Shown: positions 46,515 to 57,233 of the stretch, piece after piece
Position numbering within the stretch: position 1 is the first letter of the stretch
Layout: the number at the start of each line of letters is the position of its first letter
Assembly: GCA_020631735.1 (NCBI GenBank)
Contig: CM036158.1
Coordinates: 78,793,447 to 78,857,446 of the forward strand
Length of the DNA stretch: 64,000 nt
Source of the DNA: Saccharum officinarum
Lineage: Eukaryota; Streptophyta; Magnoliopsida; Poales; Poaceae
Reading direction: 5' to 3'
Program-made: the position numbers and the translations under genes
The notes under the pieces: generated by a model
What the model was told of the DNA's origin: nothing
Database searches by the model: none
Seen by the model: the letters and a program-made list of their open reading frames with translations, nothing else

Positions 46515-47080
46515 CGAGCTACATCAACACCAAGGACCAGCTTGCGGACCTGCTCACCAAGCCCCTTGGGAGGATCAAGTTCCTTGAGCTTCTGCTCCAG
46601 GACCGGATGGTTCAACTCTCCACAAGACAACGCACAAGACTTAGGGGGAGAATGATTGGATAAGTCTCATTTGTTGTTGGTCTTTGTGGGGCTGTGCTGC
46701 TCACATGGTGTTGTGGCTGTTTTTCTGTTTTTAGGACAGCATCTTAGACTAGAGGACAGGCATCTTAGAGGACAGCATCTTAGACTAGAGGACAGCATCT
46801 TAGCTAGGACAACATCTTAGACTAGAGGACAACATCTTAGACTATAGGACAGCATCTTAGCTAGGACAGCACTTTAGCATCTTAGACTAGCATCTTGACA
46901 TATGCTTGGCTGGCTAGCAGCCTATAAGTATGTAACCCCAACCCCTCAGGTTAGTTATGGCATTTGTGTGAGTTTGTGTTAGAAATAAACAGAAAATTGC
47001 CCCAACTCCTAGTGTCATCCTCTCTCGATGAGAGTAAGGATTCTACTGCTACCAAGAGTGAGAATCCAGCGACTAACACT
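46515..47080 (+). mobile_element. Second copia 3' end plus LTR
   Basis: Begins abruptly in AGCTACATCAACACCAAGGA (the last part of copia pol), continues through CCAAGCCCCTTGGGAGGATC and the purine tract TTAGGGGGAGAA, then an LTR from about 46655 to 47080 ending CGACTAACA. The following 100 bases are unrelated DNA and probably belong to the intron of the gene at 57711-63168. Its 5' part is absent. Confidence 0.8.
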
Positions 47081-47434
47081 CCCCTGCTGTATTTAATGTT
47101 CAAAAAAATTATACATCAATCCATGGCAACATTACACTGTGAGCATAGTAGTAGCTAATGATGGTTTGGCTTGCATAATCATAGTTATTAAGGCGGTAAG
47201 GCGAGGTGCGGCGCCCGACCCCCTTCCAGACGCCTAGGCGTCTAAGGCGCGAGGCGAGGCGACGCCCATACTAACATCTTAATATATAATACCACTACAA
47301 ATTAGAAGCAAATCATACCATATAATATCATTAATAAATAGTGCGCTTCTACAGTAACAGGGCACAACATAAAGTAGCAAGCTAGCAAATCCGAAATCTC
47401 TCATCTCTCAATAGTGACATAACATAACTTAATT

Positions 47435-48068
47435 CATAGTTCGGCTAGGCGGCGAGTAGGCGGCGACTAGTCGCGACTAGGCGCTGGGGGAAACCGTCGC
47501 CTCGACTAGGTGGGTAGTCGCCCATCTCGGCGATAGGCGGAACTACGGGCGCGGAAGCGGCGCGAGGGTGGGCACGGAAGCGGACGCGGACGTGTGAGCC
47601 CGCGGAAATTTGCCGCAGCGGGCCAGGGCGCGAAGCTTTCCGCGCGGAGGCGGACGCCGCGGGCACGCGCGCGCAGATGGAATCAGGCGCGAGGTCTTCC
47701 CCGCCGCGCGCACCCCTCCCCGTCCCATGGTCAGTCCCCTTCCCCTCCTCCGCCGGCAGCTGCTCTCCCCTGCTCCTCTCCCCTCCCATGTTCTTCACCC
47801 CTCCCTCTCAGGCACCCCTCCCCGTCCATGGTCAGTCCCCTTCCCCTCCTCCGCCGGCAGCTGCTCTCCCCTGCTCCTCTCCCCTCCCATGTTCTTCACC
47901 CGTCCCTCTCAGGCTGCTCCCCTGCTCCCGAGTCCCCTCCCCTGCTCCCCGCCTCCTCTCTGATTCCGCCTAGGAAAACGCCTAGGAGCGCCTAGGCGCG
48001 AGTACTCCCGACTAGGCGCTAGCAATGGGTCAGCGCCTAGATTCCGCCTAGCGCCTAGCTTAACCTTG
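47435..48068. mobile_element. Inner hAT-type element (ACTTAATT duplication)
   Basis: A 634-bp element with ends CATAGTTCGGCTAGGCGGC and, inverted, CAAGGTTAAGCTAGGCGCT. Perfect 8-bp duplications ACTTAATT at 47427-47434 and 48069-48076. The right subterminal sequence is nearly the same as the left end of the element at 9237-9864, so both are one family. The interior has a 90-base tandem duplication (TCCCCTTCCCCTCCTCCGCC, near 47727 and 47829). Non-coding. Confidence 0.88.
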
Positions 48069-49339
48069 ACTTAATTACTAGTGCTGCTAGTCCATAGCAG
48101 CCACAGATAGCAAGCAACCAGCAGCAGCAGAGTAGAAGGAGCAGAGCAGAGGAAGAAGATGCAGAACAGAGTCCACGCAGCAGAGCAGACGAAGGAGATG
48201 CAGGGCAGAGGAAGGAGAGAGAAAAGGACGCACCGAAGGCGAGGGGCAGATCAGGTGGGGATTGGGGACGACCTCTTCTCTTCCCCTCACTCCTCTGTTT
48301 CCCTCTCGCTCTCCGGACGGCGGACGGAGCAATCGCGACGGTGTGGGAATCGCGGACGGGGCGGAGTTGCGGACGGGACGGAGTCGCGCGGACGAGCTGA
48401 GTCGTGTGGATGGGGCGGAATCGCGCGGGCAGGCTCCGCCGTGTTAGTCGCTGGATTTCAAGTGCTCCGCCGTGTTAGTCGCTGGATTCTCACTCTTGGT
48501 AGCAGTAGAATCCTTACTCTCATCGAGAGAGGATGACACTAAGAGTTGGGGCAATTTTCTGGTTTATTTCTCACACAAACTCATACAATGTCATACCAAC
48601 CTAAGGGTTATGGTTACATATTTATAGACTGCTAGCCAGCCAAGCATATGCCAATATGCTAGTCTAAGATGCTAGTCTAAGATGCTAAAGTGTTGTCCTA
48701 GCTAAGATGCTGTCCTCTAGTCTAAGATGTTGTCCTAGCTAAGATGTTGTCCTCTAGTCTAAGATGCTGTCCTCTAAGATGCTGTCCTCTAGTCTAAGAT
48801 GCTGTCCTAAAAACAGAAAAACAGCCACAAGAACCATATGAGCAGCGCAGCCCCACAAAGACCAACAACACATAAGACTTATCCATCATTCTCCCCCTAA
48901 GTCTTGTGCGTCGTCTTGTGGGAGAGTTGAACCATCACGGTCCTGGAGCAGAGCTCAAGGAACTTGATCCTCCCAAGGGGCTTGGTGAGCAGGTCCGCAA
49001 GTTGGTCCTTGGTGTTGATGTAGCTTGCCTTGATGCTCCCTTCCTCCAAAACAGCCTCGGATAAAGTGGTACCTCACCCGGATGTGCTTGCTGCGTTCGT
49101 GGAACACGGGGTTCTTTGCTAGGGCCAGAGCGGACTTGCTGTCCACCCTGAGCTCCACCGCTCTAGTGTCTCTGCCAAGGAGATCACCAAGCAGTCGAGC
49201 GAGCCAGAGCGCCTGAGTCGAAGCGGTGGAGGCCGCTATGTACTCGGCCTCGCAGCTGGACAGGGCCACCACCTGCTGCTTGATCGACTGCCAGCTAACG
49301 AGGCACTTGCCGAGGAAGAAGAGGATCCCGCTCGTGCTC
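48056..49339 (-). repeat. Right arm of the 1.28-kb inverted repeat
   Basis: Reverse-complement match of 45237-46514. It is continuous with intact surrounding structures (the hAT end and the copia element), so it is likely the original arm. It differs from the left arm by small indels and by an extra piece, CCAGCGACTAACACGGCGG, next to the LTR end. Confidence 0.8.
48473..48888 (-). repeat. 3' LTR of the deleted copia element
   Basis: 416 bp, TG..CA on the element strand (TGATGGATAAGTC to CGACTAACA). It contains tandem copies of a unit like GAGGACAGCATCTTAGACTA. Confidence 0.9.
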
Positions 49340-50987
49340 TTGCTGGTGTCGATGTCGCCGGCGTGGTCGCTGTCGCTGTACCCGACGAAGTGTGCCGCCC
49401 CAGGGCACCTCGGGTAGTAGAGGCCATGGTCGAGAGTTCCCTCAACGTAGTGGATGATCCTCTTCACAGCCTGCTGGTGCTCCGTCGTCGGTCGCTGCAT
49501 GAACCGACTAACGTAGCCGACGGAGAATGCCAAGTCCGGTCGTGTGTGGGCGAGGTAGCGAAGGCTCCCCACAAGACGTCGGTACTGCGTAGCGTCCACC
49601 TCCTCCGTCGTGCTGTCGCGGCTCAACTTCAGCCTCTCCTCCATCGGAGTGAGGGCTGGGTTGCAGTCGGTGAGCCCAGCTAGCTCAACGATGCGCTTGG
49701 CGTAGGCGGTCTGTCGAATCGTGATCCCGGAGTCATCCTGGTGCACCTCGATTCCCAGGTAGGAGAGAGACCCCAGATCACTCATCTGGAAGGTGACCTT
49801 CATCTCTTCCTTGAATGTCGTCACCTCCGCATTCTTGGTGCCGGTGATCACCAAGTCGTCGACGTAGACACCCACCAGCAGGGTCTTTCCTCTGCTGCCC
49901 CGCCGGTAGATGGCCGCCTCGTGCGGGCTTTGGTCGAAACCCATCCCCTTTAGCGTGGAATCCAGCTTGGCATTCCACGCCCTTGGTGCCTGCCGCAAGC
50001 CATAGAGGGCCTTGCGCAGGCGAAACACCTTGCCCTCCTTGCCGGGAATCGCAAATCCCGGCGGCTGATGCACGTAGACCTCCTCCTTCAAGTCGCCGTT
50101 AAGGAACGCCGACTTGACATCCATGTGATGGACACGCCAGCCCTCCTGGGCAGCTAGCGCAAGGAGTCGCACGGACTCCATCCGTGCAACGGGCGCGAAG
50201 GCGTCATCAAAGTCGATTCCTTCTTGCTGGACGAAGTCGCGCGCCACCAGACGCGCCTTGTGCTTGATCACCTCTCCGGTCTCGTTCTTCTTGAGCTTGA
50301 AGACCCACTTGAGAGAGATGGCGTGGTGGCCAGCTGGAAGATCGGCCAGCTCCCACGTCTTGTTCCGCTCGACGGCGTCCATCTCCATCTGCATCGCGGC
50401 ACGCCATGCCGCGTCCCTCTCCGCCTCGGCGAGGGAACGAGGCTCGCCATCGTCCTGTGCGAGGTGCAGCTCCGCCTCAAAGTCGTGTTGCGCCAGTCCA
50501 GGGACCGGCTGCTCGCCGAGGAGGTTGTCCACGGTACGGTAGCGCAGAGGCTCGCCGCCGTGGTAGGCGTCGATGCGATCCTCGTCGTTGAACAGCGGAG
50601 TGGCGAACTCCACTGTGCGCTGCTCGTCGTGGGCCGAAGTTGCCGGTGCCGAACCTGAAGGGGTAGGGTTCGGTGTAGGAGAGCGAGGCGTCCAGCAATG
50701 AGAGCATCCAGCGCCCGTCGATCTTGGTCGTAGTCGACGTCGCCGTACCGGACTGCATCCCATATATGCCGCACCTGGAGCCTCACCCTCATCACCGCAG
50801 CCCACTCAACGTAATTGGTCTTGGTGAGGGTAGGCCACCCGCTGCCGGGGCCGACGTCCCTGACGACAGCCTGGTACTCGTGGTGACCACGGTACCGAAC
50901 TGGGGAGAGAGCCGCGCTGCCTGTGAAGGCCGCGCTCTCCGTCGACCCGTCCGCCGCCGCCATGCGCGCCTCCTCCAGGAGCACCAC
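48955..50987 (-). pseudogene. Deleted copia gag-pol
   Basis: Gag begins in a frame with MAAADGSTES and TKTNYVEWAAVMRVRLQVRH, reaches RRALDALIA near 50700, then joins directly to the linker before reverse transcriptase (GSAPATSAHDEQRTVEFATP). The sequence from mid-gag through integrase is gone. Reverse transcriptase (KWVFKLKKNETGEVIKHKAR, GVYVDDLVITGT) and RNase H (SSCEAEYIAAST) read well down to about 49090, where a frame break spoils the C-terminus. Possibly mobilised in trans in the past. Confidence 0.88.
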
Positions 50988-51110
50988 GGCAGCAACAGTA
51001 GCTCCATCGCTGCTGATGACAGCGCCGACGCGGACCTCGAGCTGCTGGAGAGGGAGGCATCACGAGGGCGAGATGCTCAGACTACAGGATAGTACGGCTC
51101 CGATACCACT

Positions 51111-51252
51111 TGTTAGTCGCTGGATTCTCACTCTTGGTAGCAGTAGAATCCTTACTCTCATCGAGAGAGGATGACACTTAGAGTTGGGGCAATTTTCTGG
51201 TTTATTTCTCACACAAACTCATACAATGTCATACCAACCTGAGGGTTGGGAT
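51111..51252 (-). repeat. 5' LTR of the deleted copia element, inner part
   Basis: Reads from the CGACTAACA end (51111) inward to the insertion point GGGAT. The rest continues at 56943-57233. Confidence 0.9.
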
Positions 51253-51617
51253 TGATGGATAAGTCTCTGTGGCTGGTGGGTGTAGGGCTGCTGCACACTG
51301 CAGCACATGATCTTTGTGTCCAGCATCTTTTGACTGCTTTTAGGACAGCAGATAGCATCTAGGACAGCATCTGCTTTTAGGACAGCAGTTGGCATCTAGG
51401 ACAGCATCTTAGACTAGCATCTTAGACTAGCATTATGGCATAAGCTTGGCTGGCTAGCAGCCTATAAATATGTATCCCCAACCCCTCAGGTTGGCATGGC
51501 ATTGTTTGAGTTTGTGTGAGAAATAAACCAGAAAATTGTCCCAACTCCTAGTGTCATCCTCTCTCGATGAGAGTAAGGATTCAGCTACTACCAAGAGTGC
51601 GAATCCAACGACTAACA
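51253..51617 (+). repeat. 5' LTR of the full-length copia element
   Basis: 365 bp, TGATGGATAAG to CCAACGACTAACA. It contains AGCCTATAAATATGTAT, a good TATA region for the element's promoter, about 130 bases before the LTR end. Confidence 0.93.
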
Positions 51618-51619
51618 AG

Positions 51620-51631
51620 TGGTATCCGAGC
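51620..51631 (+). other. Primer-binding site of the full-length copia element
   Basis: TGGTATCCGAGC, two bases after the LTR. One mismatch to the initiator-Met-tRNA primer consensus TGGTATCAGAGC. Confidence 0.88.
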
Positions 51632-51734
51632 CGTACTATCCTGTAGCCTGAGCATCTCCTGCTCTTCTCCTACCCCGGCCTCGCAGCAGCCCCAACCGCA
51701 GCCGGTAGCAGCAGCAGCCCCTCGATAGCGCGCC

Positions 51735-54700
51735 ATGTCCGCAGGCCAGTCTCAGGGCTCGGTCGCCTCGAGCGCGCGGCGTCAGTAGGAGGCCGACCTC
51801 GCCGCGGCAGAGAAGCGCGAGCGAGCGACAGCAGACGCCGCTGCAGCAGCGGCAAGGGCATCGAGGCTGGCAGCAGCGGGGCTAGCAGCAGCTAGAGCGG
51901 AGGTGGAAGCAGCGGCGGCGGCGGATGCAGCGCGTGCAGCAGCAGCGGAGGTCGAGGTTCTACGCGGCAGCAACAGCAGCTCCATCGCTGCTGATGATAG
52001 CGCCGACGCGGACCTCGAGCTGCTGGAGAGGGAGGCATCGCGAGGGCGAGCGGCGCAGTGGGCAGCCGTGCACGCCCACGAGCGCGGCGGCAGCCCAGAC
52101 AGGCGCAGACACGCCGGCGGCGCTCCTGAAGGAGGCGCGCACGGCGGTGGCGCTCCTGGAGGAGGCGCGCATGGCGGCGGCGGACGGGTCGACGGAGAGC
52201 GCGGCCTTCACAGGCAGCGCGGCTCTCTCTCCCCGGTTCGGTACCGTGGTCACCACGAGTACCAGGCTGTCGTCAGGGACGTCGGCCCCGGCGGCGGGTG
52301 GCCTACCCTCACCAAGACCAACTATGTTGAGTGGGCTGCGGTGATGAGGGTGAAGCTCCAGGTGCGGCATATGTGGGTTGCAGTCCGGTACGGCGACGTC
52401 GACTACGACCAAGATCGACGGGCGCTGGATGCTCTCATTGCTGCAGTCCCGCCCGAGATGCAGTTTTCGCTTACCAGCAAGCGGACTGCCAAGGAGGCTT
52501 GGGACGCCATCGCTGCAGCACGCATCGGCAGCGACCGCGCCCGCAAGTCCACACTGCAGGCACTTCGCAAGGAGTGGGAGAACCTGGCCTTCAAGCCAGG
52601 TGAGGACGTTGATGACTTTGCTCTCCGTCTCAACACTCTGTTGCAGAAGTTGGTGCAGTTCGGCGACGACACCTACGGCGAGGAGAGAGCTGTTGAGAAG
52701 CTCCTCCGCTGCGTCCCCGAGAAGTACAAGCAGATGGCTCGCTCAATCGAGTCTCTGCTGGACCTCTCCACGATGACGATCGAGGAGGCGTTGGGCCGCC
52801 TCAAGGTCGTTGACAGCGATGAGCCACAGCGCCTCTCGGGACCCGTCACCATTGGCGGGAAGCTCCTCCTCACTCGGGTGCAGTGGGCTGCCGGCCAAGG
52901 TGACAGGAAGAAGGGGGAGCCTTCTTCCACGACAGGCACCGCAAGCGTGGCAAGCGTGGCAAGCCGCGCAAAGACGCCCAGGCAGGGGCGCGAGGACGTG
53001 CCGAGGGTGATGATCGTGGAGGCGCCCAGGGCGGCGCCGCTGGCAAGCAAAAGCCAGCACGAGGCGACCCTTGCTACAACTGCGGCAAGCTTGGTCATTG
53101 GGCCAAGGATTGTCGACAGCCACGACGCGGCCAGGCCCACGTCGCGCAGGCGGAGGAGGAGCAGCCGGCTCTGTTCATTGCTCATGCGAGCATCGAACTA
53201 CCTCCAGCGGCACCGGCCGCAACGGCTCTCCTCCACCTTGACGAGCCAAAAGCACACGCCCTCCTCGACGACAGCTCCGGCAACGACAAGGCCGACGGGT
53301 GGTGCCTTGACACCGGCGCCACCCACCACATGACCGGGCGGCGGGAGTTCTTCACCGAGCTCGACCCAAGCGTTCGAGGCACCGTCAAGTTCGGCGACGC
53401 CTCCGCTGTGGAGATCAAGGGCGTCGGCTCTGTCGTCTTCGTCGCCAAGACTGGCGAGCACAGGCTGCTCACCGGTGTCTACTACATCCCCGCGTTGAGG
53501 AACTCCATCATCAGCCTGGGACAGCTGGATGAGAGCGGATCGCGCGTGGAGATCGAGCACGGGGTGCTGCGCATCTGGGATCATCGACACCGGCTCCTGG
53601 TCAAGGTCAACAGGAGCAACCGCCTCTACGTCCTTCACGCACAGGTGGCGCAACCTCTTTGTCTTGCAGCCCGCCGCGACGACGACGCTTGGAGGTGGCA
53701 CGAGCGCTTTGGGCACCTCAACTTTGAGGCCCTAAGGCAGCTCGGCAGCAAGGACATGGTGCGGGGCATGCCGCACGTCGACCACGTGGAGCAGTTCTGC
53801 GACACCTGCGTCCTCACCAAGCTGCGGCGGCTCCCTTTCCCTCGCCAGGCAAGCTTCCGCGCCAAGGAGAAGCTGGAGCTCGTACACGGTGACCTCTGTG
53901 GCCCCGTGACACCGGCTAGACCTGGAGGCCGGCGCTACTTCCTCCTCCTCGTCGACGACATGTCCCGCTACATGTGGGCTGTCCTGCTCGACGCCAAGGC
54001 AGCCGCGGCGGACGCCATCAAGCGTCTTCAAGCTGCTGCGGAGGCGGAGTGCGGCCGCAAGCTTCGGGTCCTACGCACGGACAACGGCGGCCGAGTTCGC
54101 GGCGTACTGCGCCGATGAGGGGATCCACCGCCACTTCTCCGCGCCGTACACTCCACAGCAGAACGGCGTCATCGAGCGCCGCAACCAGACGGTGGTGGCC
54201 ACCGCCCGTGCCCTCCTCAAGCAGAGAGGGATGCCGGCGATCTACTGGGGTGAGGCGGTGATGACTGCCGTTCACTTGCTCAACCGCTCCCCCACCAAGG
54301 CCCTCGACGACAAGACGCCATACGAGGCCTGGCACGGGCGCAAGCCCGCGGTGAGCCACCTTCGCGTCTTCGGTTGCCTGGCCTTCGTCAAGGAGCTCAA
54401 CCACGTCGGCAAGCTCGACGACCGGAGCACGCCAGGGGTCTTCATCGGCTACGCGGAGGGCTCCAAGGCCTACCGCGTCCTCGACCCTGCGACACGACGC
54501 GTGCGCATCACGCGTGACGTCGTGTTCGACGAGGGGCGAAGCTGGACGTGGGGCAAGATGGTGGATGATGGCTCGACTCCGACGACCAGCGATTTCGTCG
54601 TCGACTACGTCCACTTCAAGGAGGCGGGGGGAGCTAGCAGCTCATCCTCACCGAGCTCGCCTACCCCACCACCTCGTTCGCCACCACCTCCGGCGAGTCC

Positions 54701-56564
54701 TTCACCACCGCCACCACCAGCTCCGGCAAGTCCACAGGCTCCGGCGAGTCCACCACCAGCACCGCCGGCCACGCCTCGTTCTCCTACACTAGACCCTACC
54801 TCCTCAGGCTCGGCACCGGCAGCTTCGGCCCACGACGAGCAGCGCACAGTGGAGTTCGCCACTCCGCTGTCCAACGACGAGGATCGCATCGACGCCTACC
54901 ACGGCGGCGAGCCTCTGCGCTACCGTACCGTGGACAACCTCCTCGGCGAGCAGCCGGTCCCTGGACTGGCACAGCACGACTTTGAGGCGGAGCTGCACCT
55001 CGCACAGGACGATGGCAAGCCTCGTTCCTTCACCGAGGCGGAGAGGGACGCGGCATGGCGTGCCGCGATGCAGATGGAGATGGACGCCGTCGAGCGGAAC
55101 AAGACGTGGGAGCTGGCCGATCTTCCAGCCGGCCACCACGCCATCTCTCTCAAGTGGGTCTTCAAGCTCAAGAAGGACGAGACCGGAGAGGTGATCAAGC
55201 ACAAGGCGCGTCTGGTGGCGCGCGGCTTCGTCCAGCAAGAAGGAATCGACTTCGACGACGCCTTCGCGCCCGTTGCACGGATGGAGTCCGTGCGACTCCT
55301 CCTTGCGCTAGCCCAGGAGGGCTGGCGTGTCCATCACATGGATGTCAAGTCGGCGTTCCTTAACGGCGACTTGAAGGAGGTCTACGTGCATCAGCCGCCG
55401 GGATTTGCGATTCCCGGCAAGGAGGGCAAGGTGCTCCGCCTGCGCAAGGCCCTCTATGGCTTGCGGCAGGCACCAAGGGCGTGGAATGCCAAGCTGGATT
55501 CCACGCTGAAGGGGATGAGCTTCGAGCAAAGCCCACAAGAGGCGGCCATCTACCGGCGGGGCAGCGGAGGAAAGGCCCTGCTGGTAGGCGTCTACGTCGA
55601 CGACTTGGTGATCACCGGCACCAAGGAGGTGGAGATCGAGGCGTTCAAGGAGAAGATGAGGGCGACTTTCCAGATGAGCGACTTGGGCCCTCTCTCCTTC
55701 TACCTGGGGATCGAGGTCCACCAGGACAGCTCCGGCACCTCTCTTCGCCAGACTGCCTACGCCAAGCGCATTGTGGAGCTAGGCGGTCTCACCGACTGCA
55801 ACCCAGCCCACACTCCTATGGAGGAGAGGCTGAGGCTGAGTCGGGAGAGTACGGAGGAGGAGGTGGACGCGACGCAGTACCGGCGCATTGTGGGCAGCCT
55901 TCGCTACCTGGTCCACACGCGACCGGACTTGGCGTTCACCGTCGGCTACGTCAGCCGGTTCATGCAGCGACCGACAATGGAGCACCAGCAGGCCGTGAAG
56001 AGGATCCTCTGCTACGTCGCAGGCACCTCCGACTACGGCTTGCACTACCCGAGGTGCCCCGGTGCGGCGCATTTCATCGGGTACAGCGACAGCGACCACG
56101 CCAGCGACATCGACACGAGCAAGAGCACCAGCGGGACGCTGTTCTTCCTCGGCAAGTGTCCGATCAGCTGGCAGTCGGTCAAGCAGCAGGTGGTGGCTCT
56201 GTCCAGCTGCGAGGCAGAGTACATCGCAGCCACTACCGCTGCTACTCAGGCCTTGTGGCTGGCTCGGCTGCTTGGCGATCTCCTTGGCAGAGATGCAGAG
56301 GCGGTGGAGCTCAGGGTGGACAGCAAGTCCGCCTTGGCCTTGGCAAAGAATCATGTCTTCCACGAGCGCAGCAAGCACATCCGGGTGAGGTACCACTTCA
56401 TCAGAAGCTGCCTGGAGGAAGGGAGTGTTCGGGCCAACTACATCAACACCCAAGACCAGCTCGCCGACTTCCTGACCAAGTCTCTCGGGCGGGTCAAGTT
56501 TCAGGAACTTCGCGCGAGGATCGGGATGGCCCAGATACCTCACAAGGAGCCACACAAGACTTAG
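51735..56564 (+). pseudogene. Copia gag-pol polyprotein with three lesions
   Basis: Gag frame from ATG 51735 (MSAGQSQGSVASS) with TAG at codon 18. Gag core TKTNYVEWAAVM, DDFALRLNTLLQKL, MTIEEALGRLK. Zinc knuckle CYNCGKLGHWAKDC at about 53068 lies in a different frame, so a frameshift occurs near 52940. Protease WCLDTGATHHMTG near 53302. Integrase GAG-pre region WRWHERFGHLNFEALRQL near 53690 and core HGDLCGPVTPA, RTDNGG near 54080, followed by a one-base insertion near 54091. Then one open frame through WGEAVMTAVHLLNRSPTKAL, KWVFKLKKDETGEVIKHKAR, YVDDLVITG near 55590, SSCEAEYIAATTAATQALWL and the end at 56564. Three lesions in an element with nearly identical LTRs. Confidence 0.92.
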
Positions 56565-56572
56565 GGGGAGAG

Positions 56573-56937
56573 TGATGGATAAGTCTCTGTGGCTGGTGGG
56601 TGTAGGGCTGCTGCACACTGCAGCACATGATCTTTGTGTCCAGCATCTTTTGACTGCTTTTAGGACAGCAGTTAGCATCTAGGACAGCATCTGCTTTTAG
56701 GACAGCAGTTCGCATCTAGGACAGCATCTTAGACTAGGATCTTAGACTAGCATCTTGGCATATGCTTGGCTGGCTAGCAGCCTATAAATATGTATCCCCA
56801 ACCCCTCAGGTTGGCATGGCATTGTTTGAGTTTGTGTGAGAAATAAACCAGAAAATTGTCCCAACTCCTAGTGTCATCCTCTCTCGATGAGAGTAAGGAT
56901 TCAGCTACTACCAAGAGTGCGAATCCAACGACTAACA
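56573..56937 (+). repeat. 3' LTR of the full-length copia element
   Basis: 365 bp, same length as the 5' LTR, with a few substitutions (for example GCATTATGGCATAAGC against GCATCTTGGCATATGC). Confidence 0.93.
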
Positions 56938-56942
56938 GGGAT

Positions 56943-57233
56943 TACATATTTATAGACTGCTAGCCAGCCAAGCATATGCCAATATGCTAGTCTAAGATGC
57001 TAGTCGATGCTAAAGTGTTGTCCTAGCTAAGATGTTGTCCTCTAGTCTAAGATGTTGTCCTCTAGTCTAAGATGTTGTCCTAGCTAAGATGTTGTCCTCT
57101 AGTCTAAGATGTTGTCTTCTAAGATGCTGTCCTCTAGTCTAAGATGCTGTCCTAAAAACAGAAAAACAGCCACAAGGACCATGTGAGCAGCGCAGCCCCA
57201 CAAAGACCAACAACACATGAGACTTATCCATCA
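56943..57233 (-). repeat. 5' LTR of the deleted copia element, outer part
   Basis: Continues the LTR after the nested copia element and ends at 57233 with the TGATGGATAAGTC terminus (inverted). Followed by the duplication CGCCG. Confidence 0.9.

Larger units (their letters stand above)
51253..56937 (+). mobile_element. Full-length copia LTR retrotransposon (GGGAT duplication)
   Basis: 5685 bp with two 365-bp LTRs (51253-51617 and 56573-56937) and 5-bp duplications GGGAT (51248-51252, 56938-56942). Primer site TGGTATCCGAGC at 51620-51631. Purine tract TTAGGGGGAGAG just before the 3' LTR. Gag, protease, integrase, reverse transcriptase and RNase H occur in copia order. It is inserted in opposite orientation into the 5' LTR of the older copia element. 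By eye the LTRs differ at about six positions, so it is young. Confidence 0.95.
48473..57233 (-). mobile_element. Deleted copia element hosting a second copia element
   Basis: Minus-strand Ty1/copia element with target duplication CGCCG (48468-48472, 57234-57238). 3' LTR 48473-48888. 5' LTR 51111-51252 plus 56943-57233, split by the younger copia insertion. The primer site next to the 5' LTR reads TGGTATCGGAGC on the element strand. Without the nested element it is only about 3.07 kb, against 5.7 kb for the complete relative, because most of gag, the protease and the integrase are missing. Confidence 0.92.

Noticed and set aside
47594..47995. Pro/Ser-rich plus-strand frames
   Set aside because: Entirely inside the inner hAT element, produced by a tandem duplication of a C-rich stretch.
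49226..50658. Plus-strand frames opposite the deleted copia pol, and minus-strand frames opposite the full-length copia pol
   Set aside because: Antisense shadows of GC-rich polymerase genes; they mirror each other at both copies.
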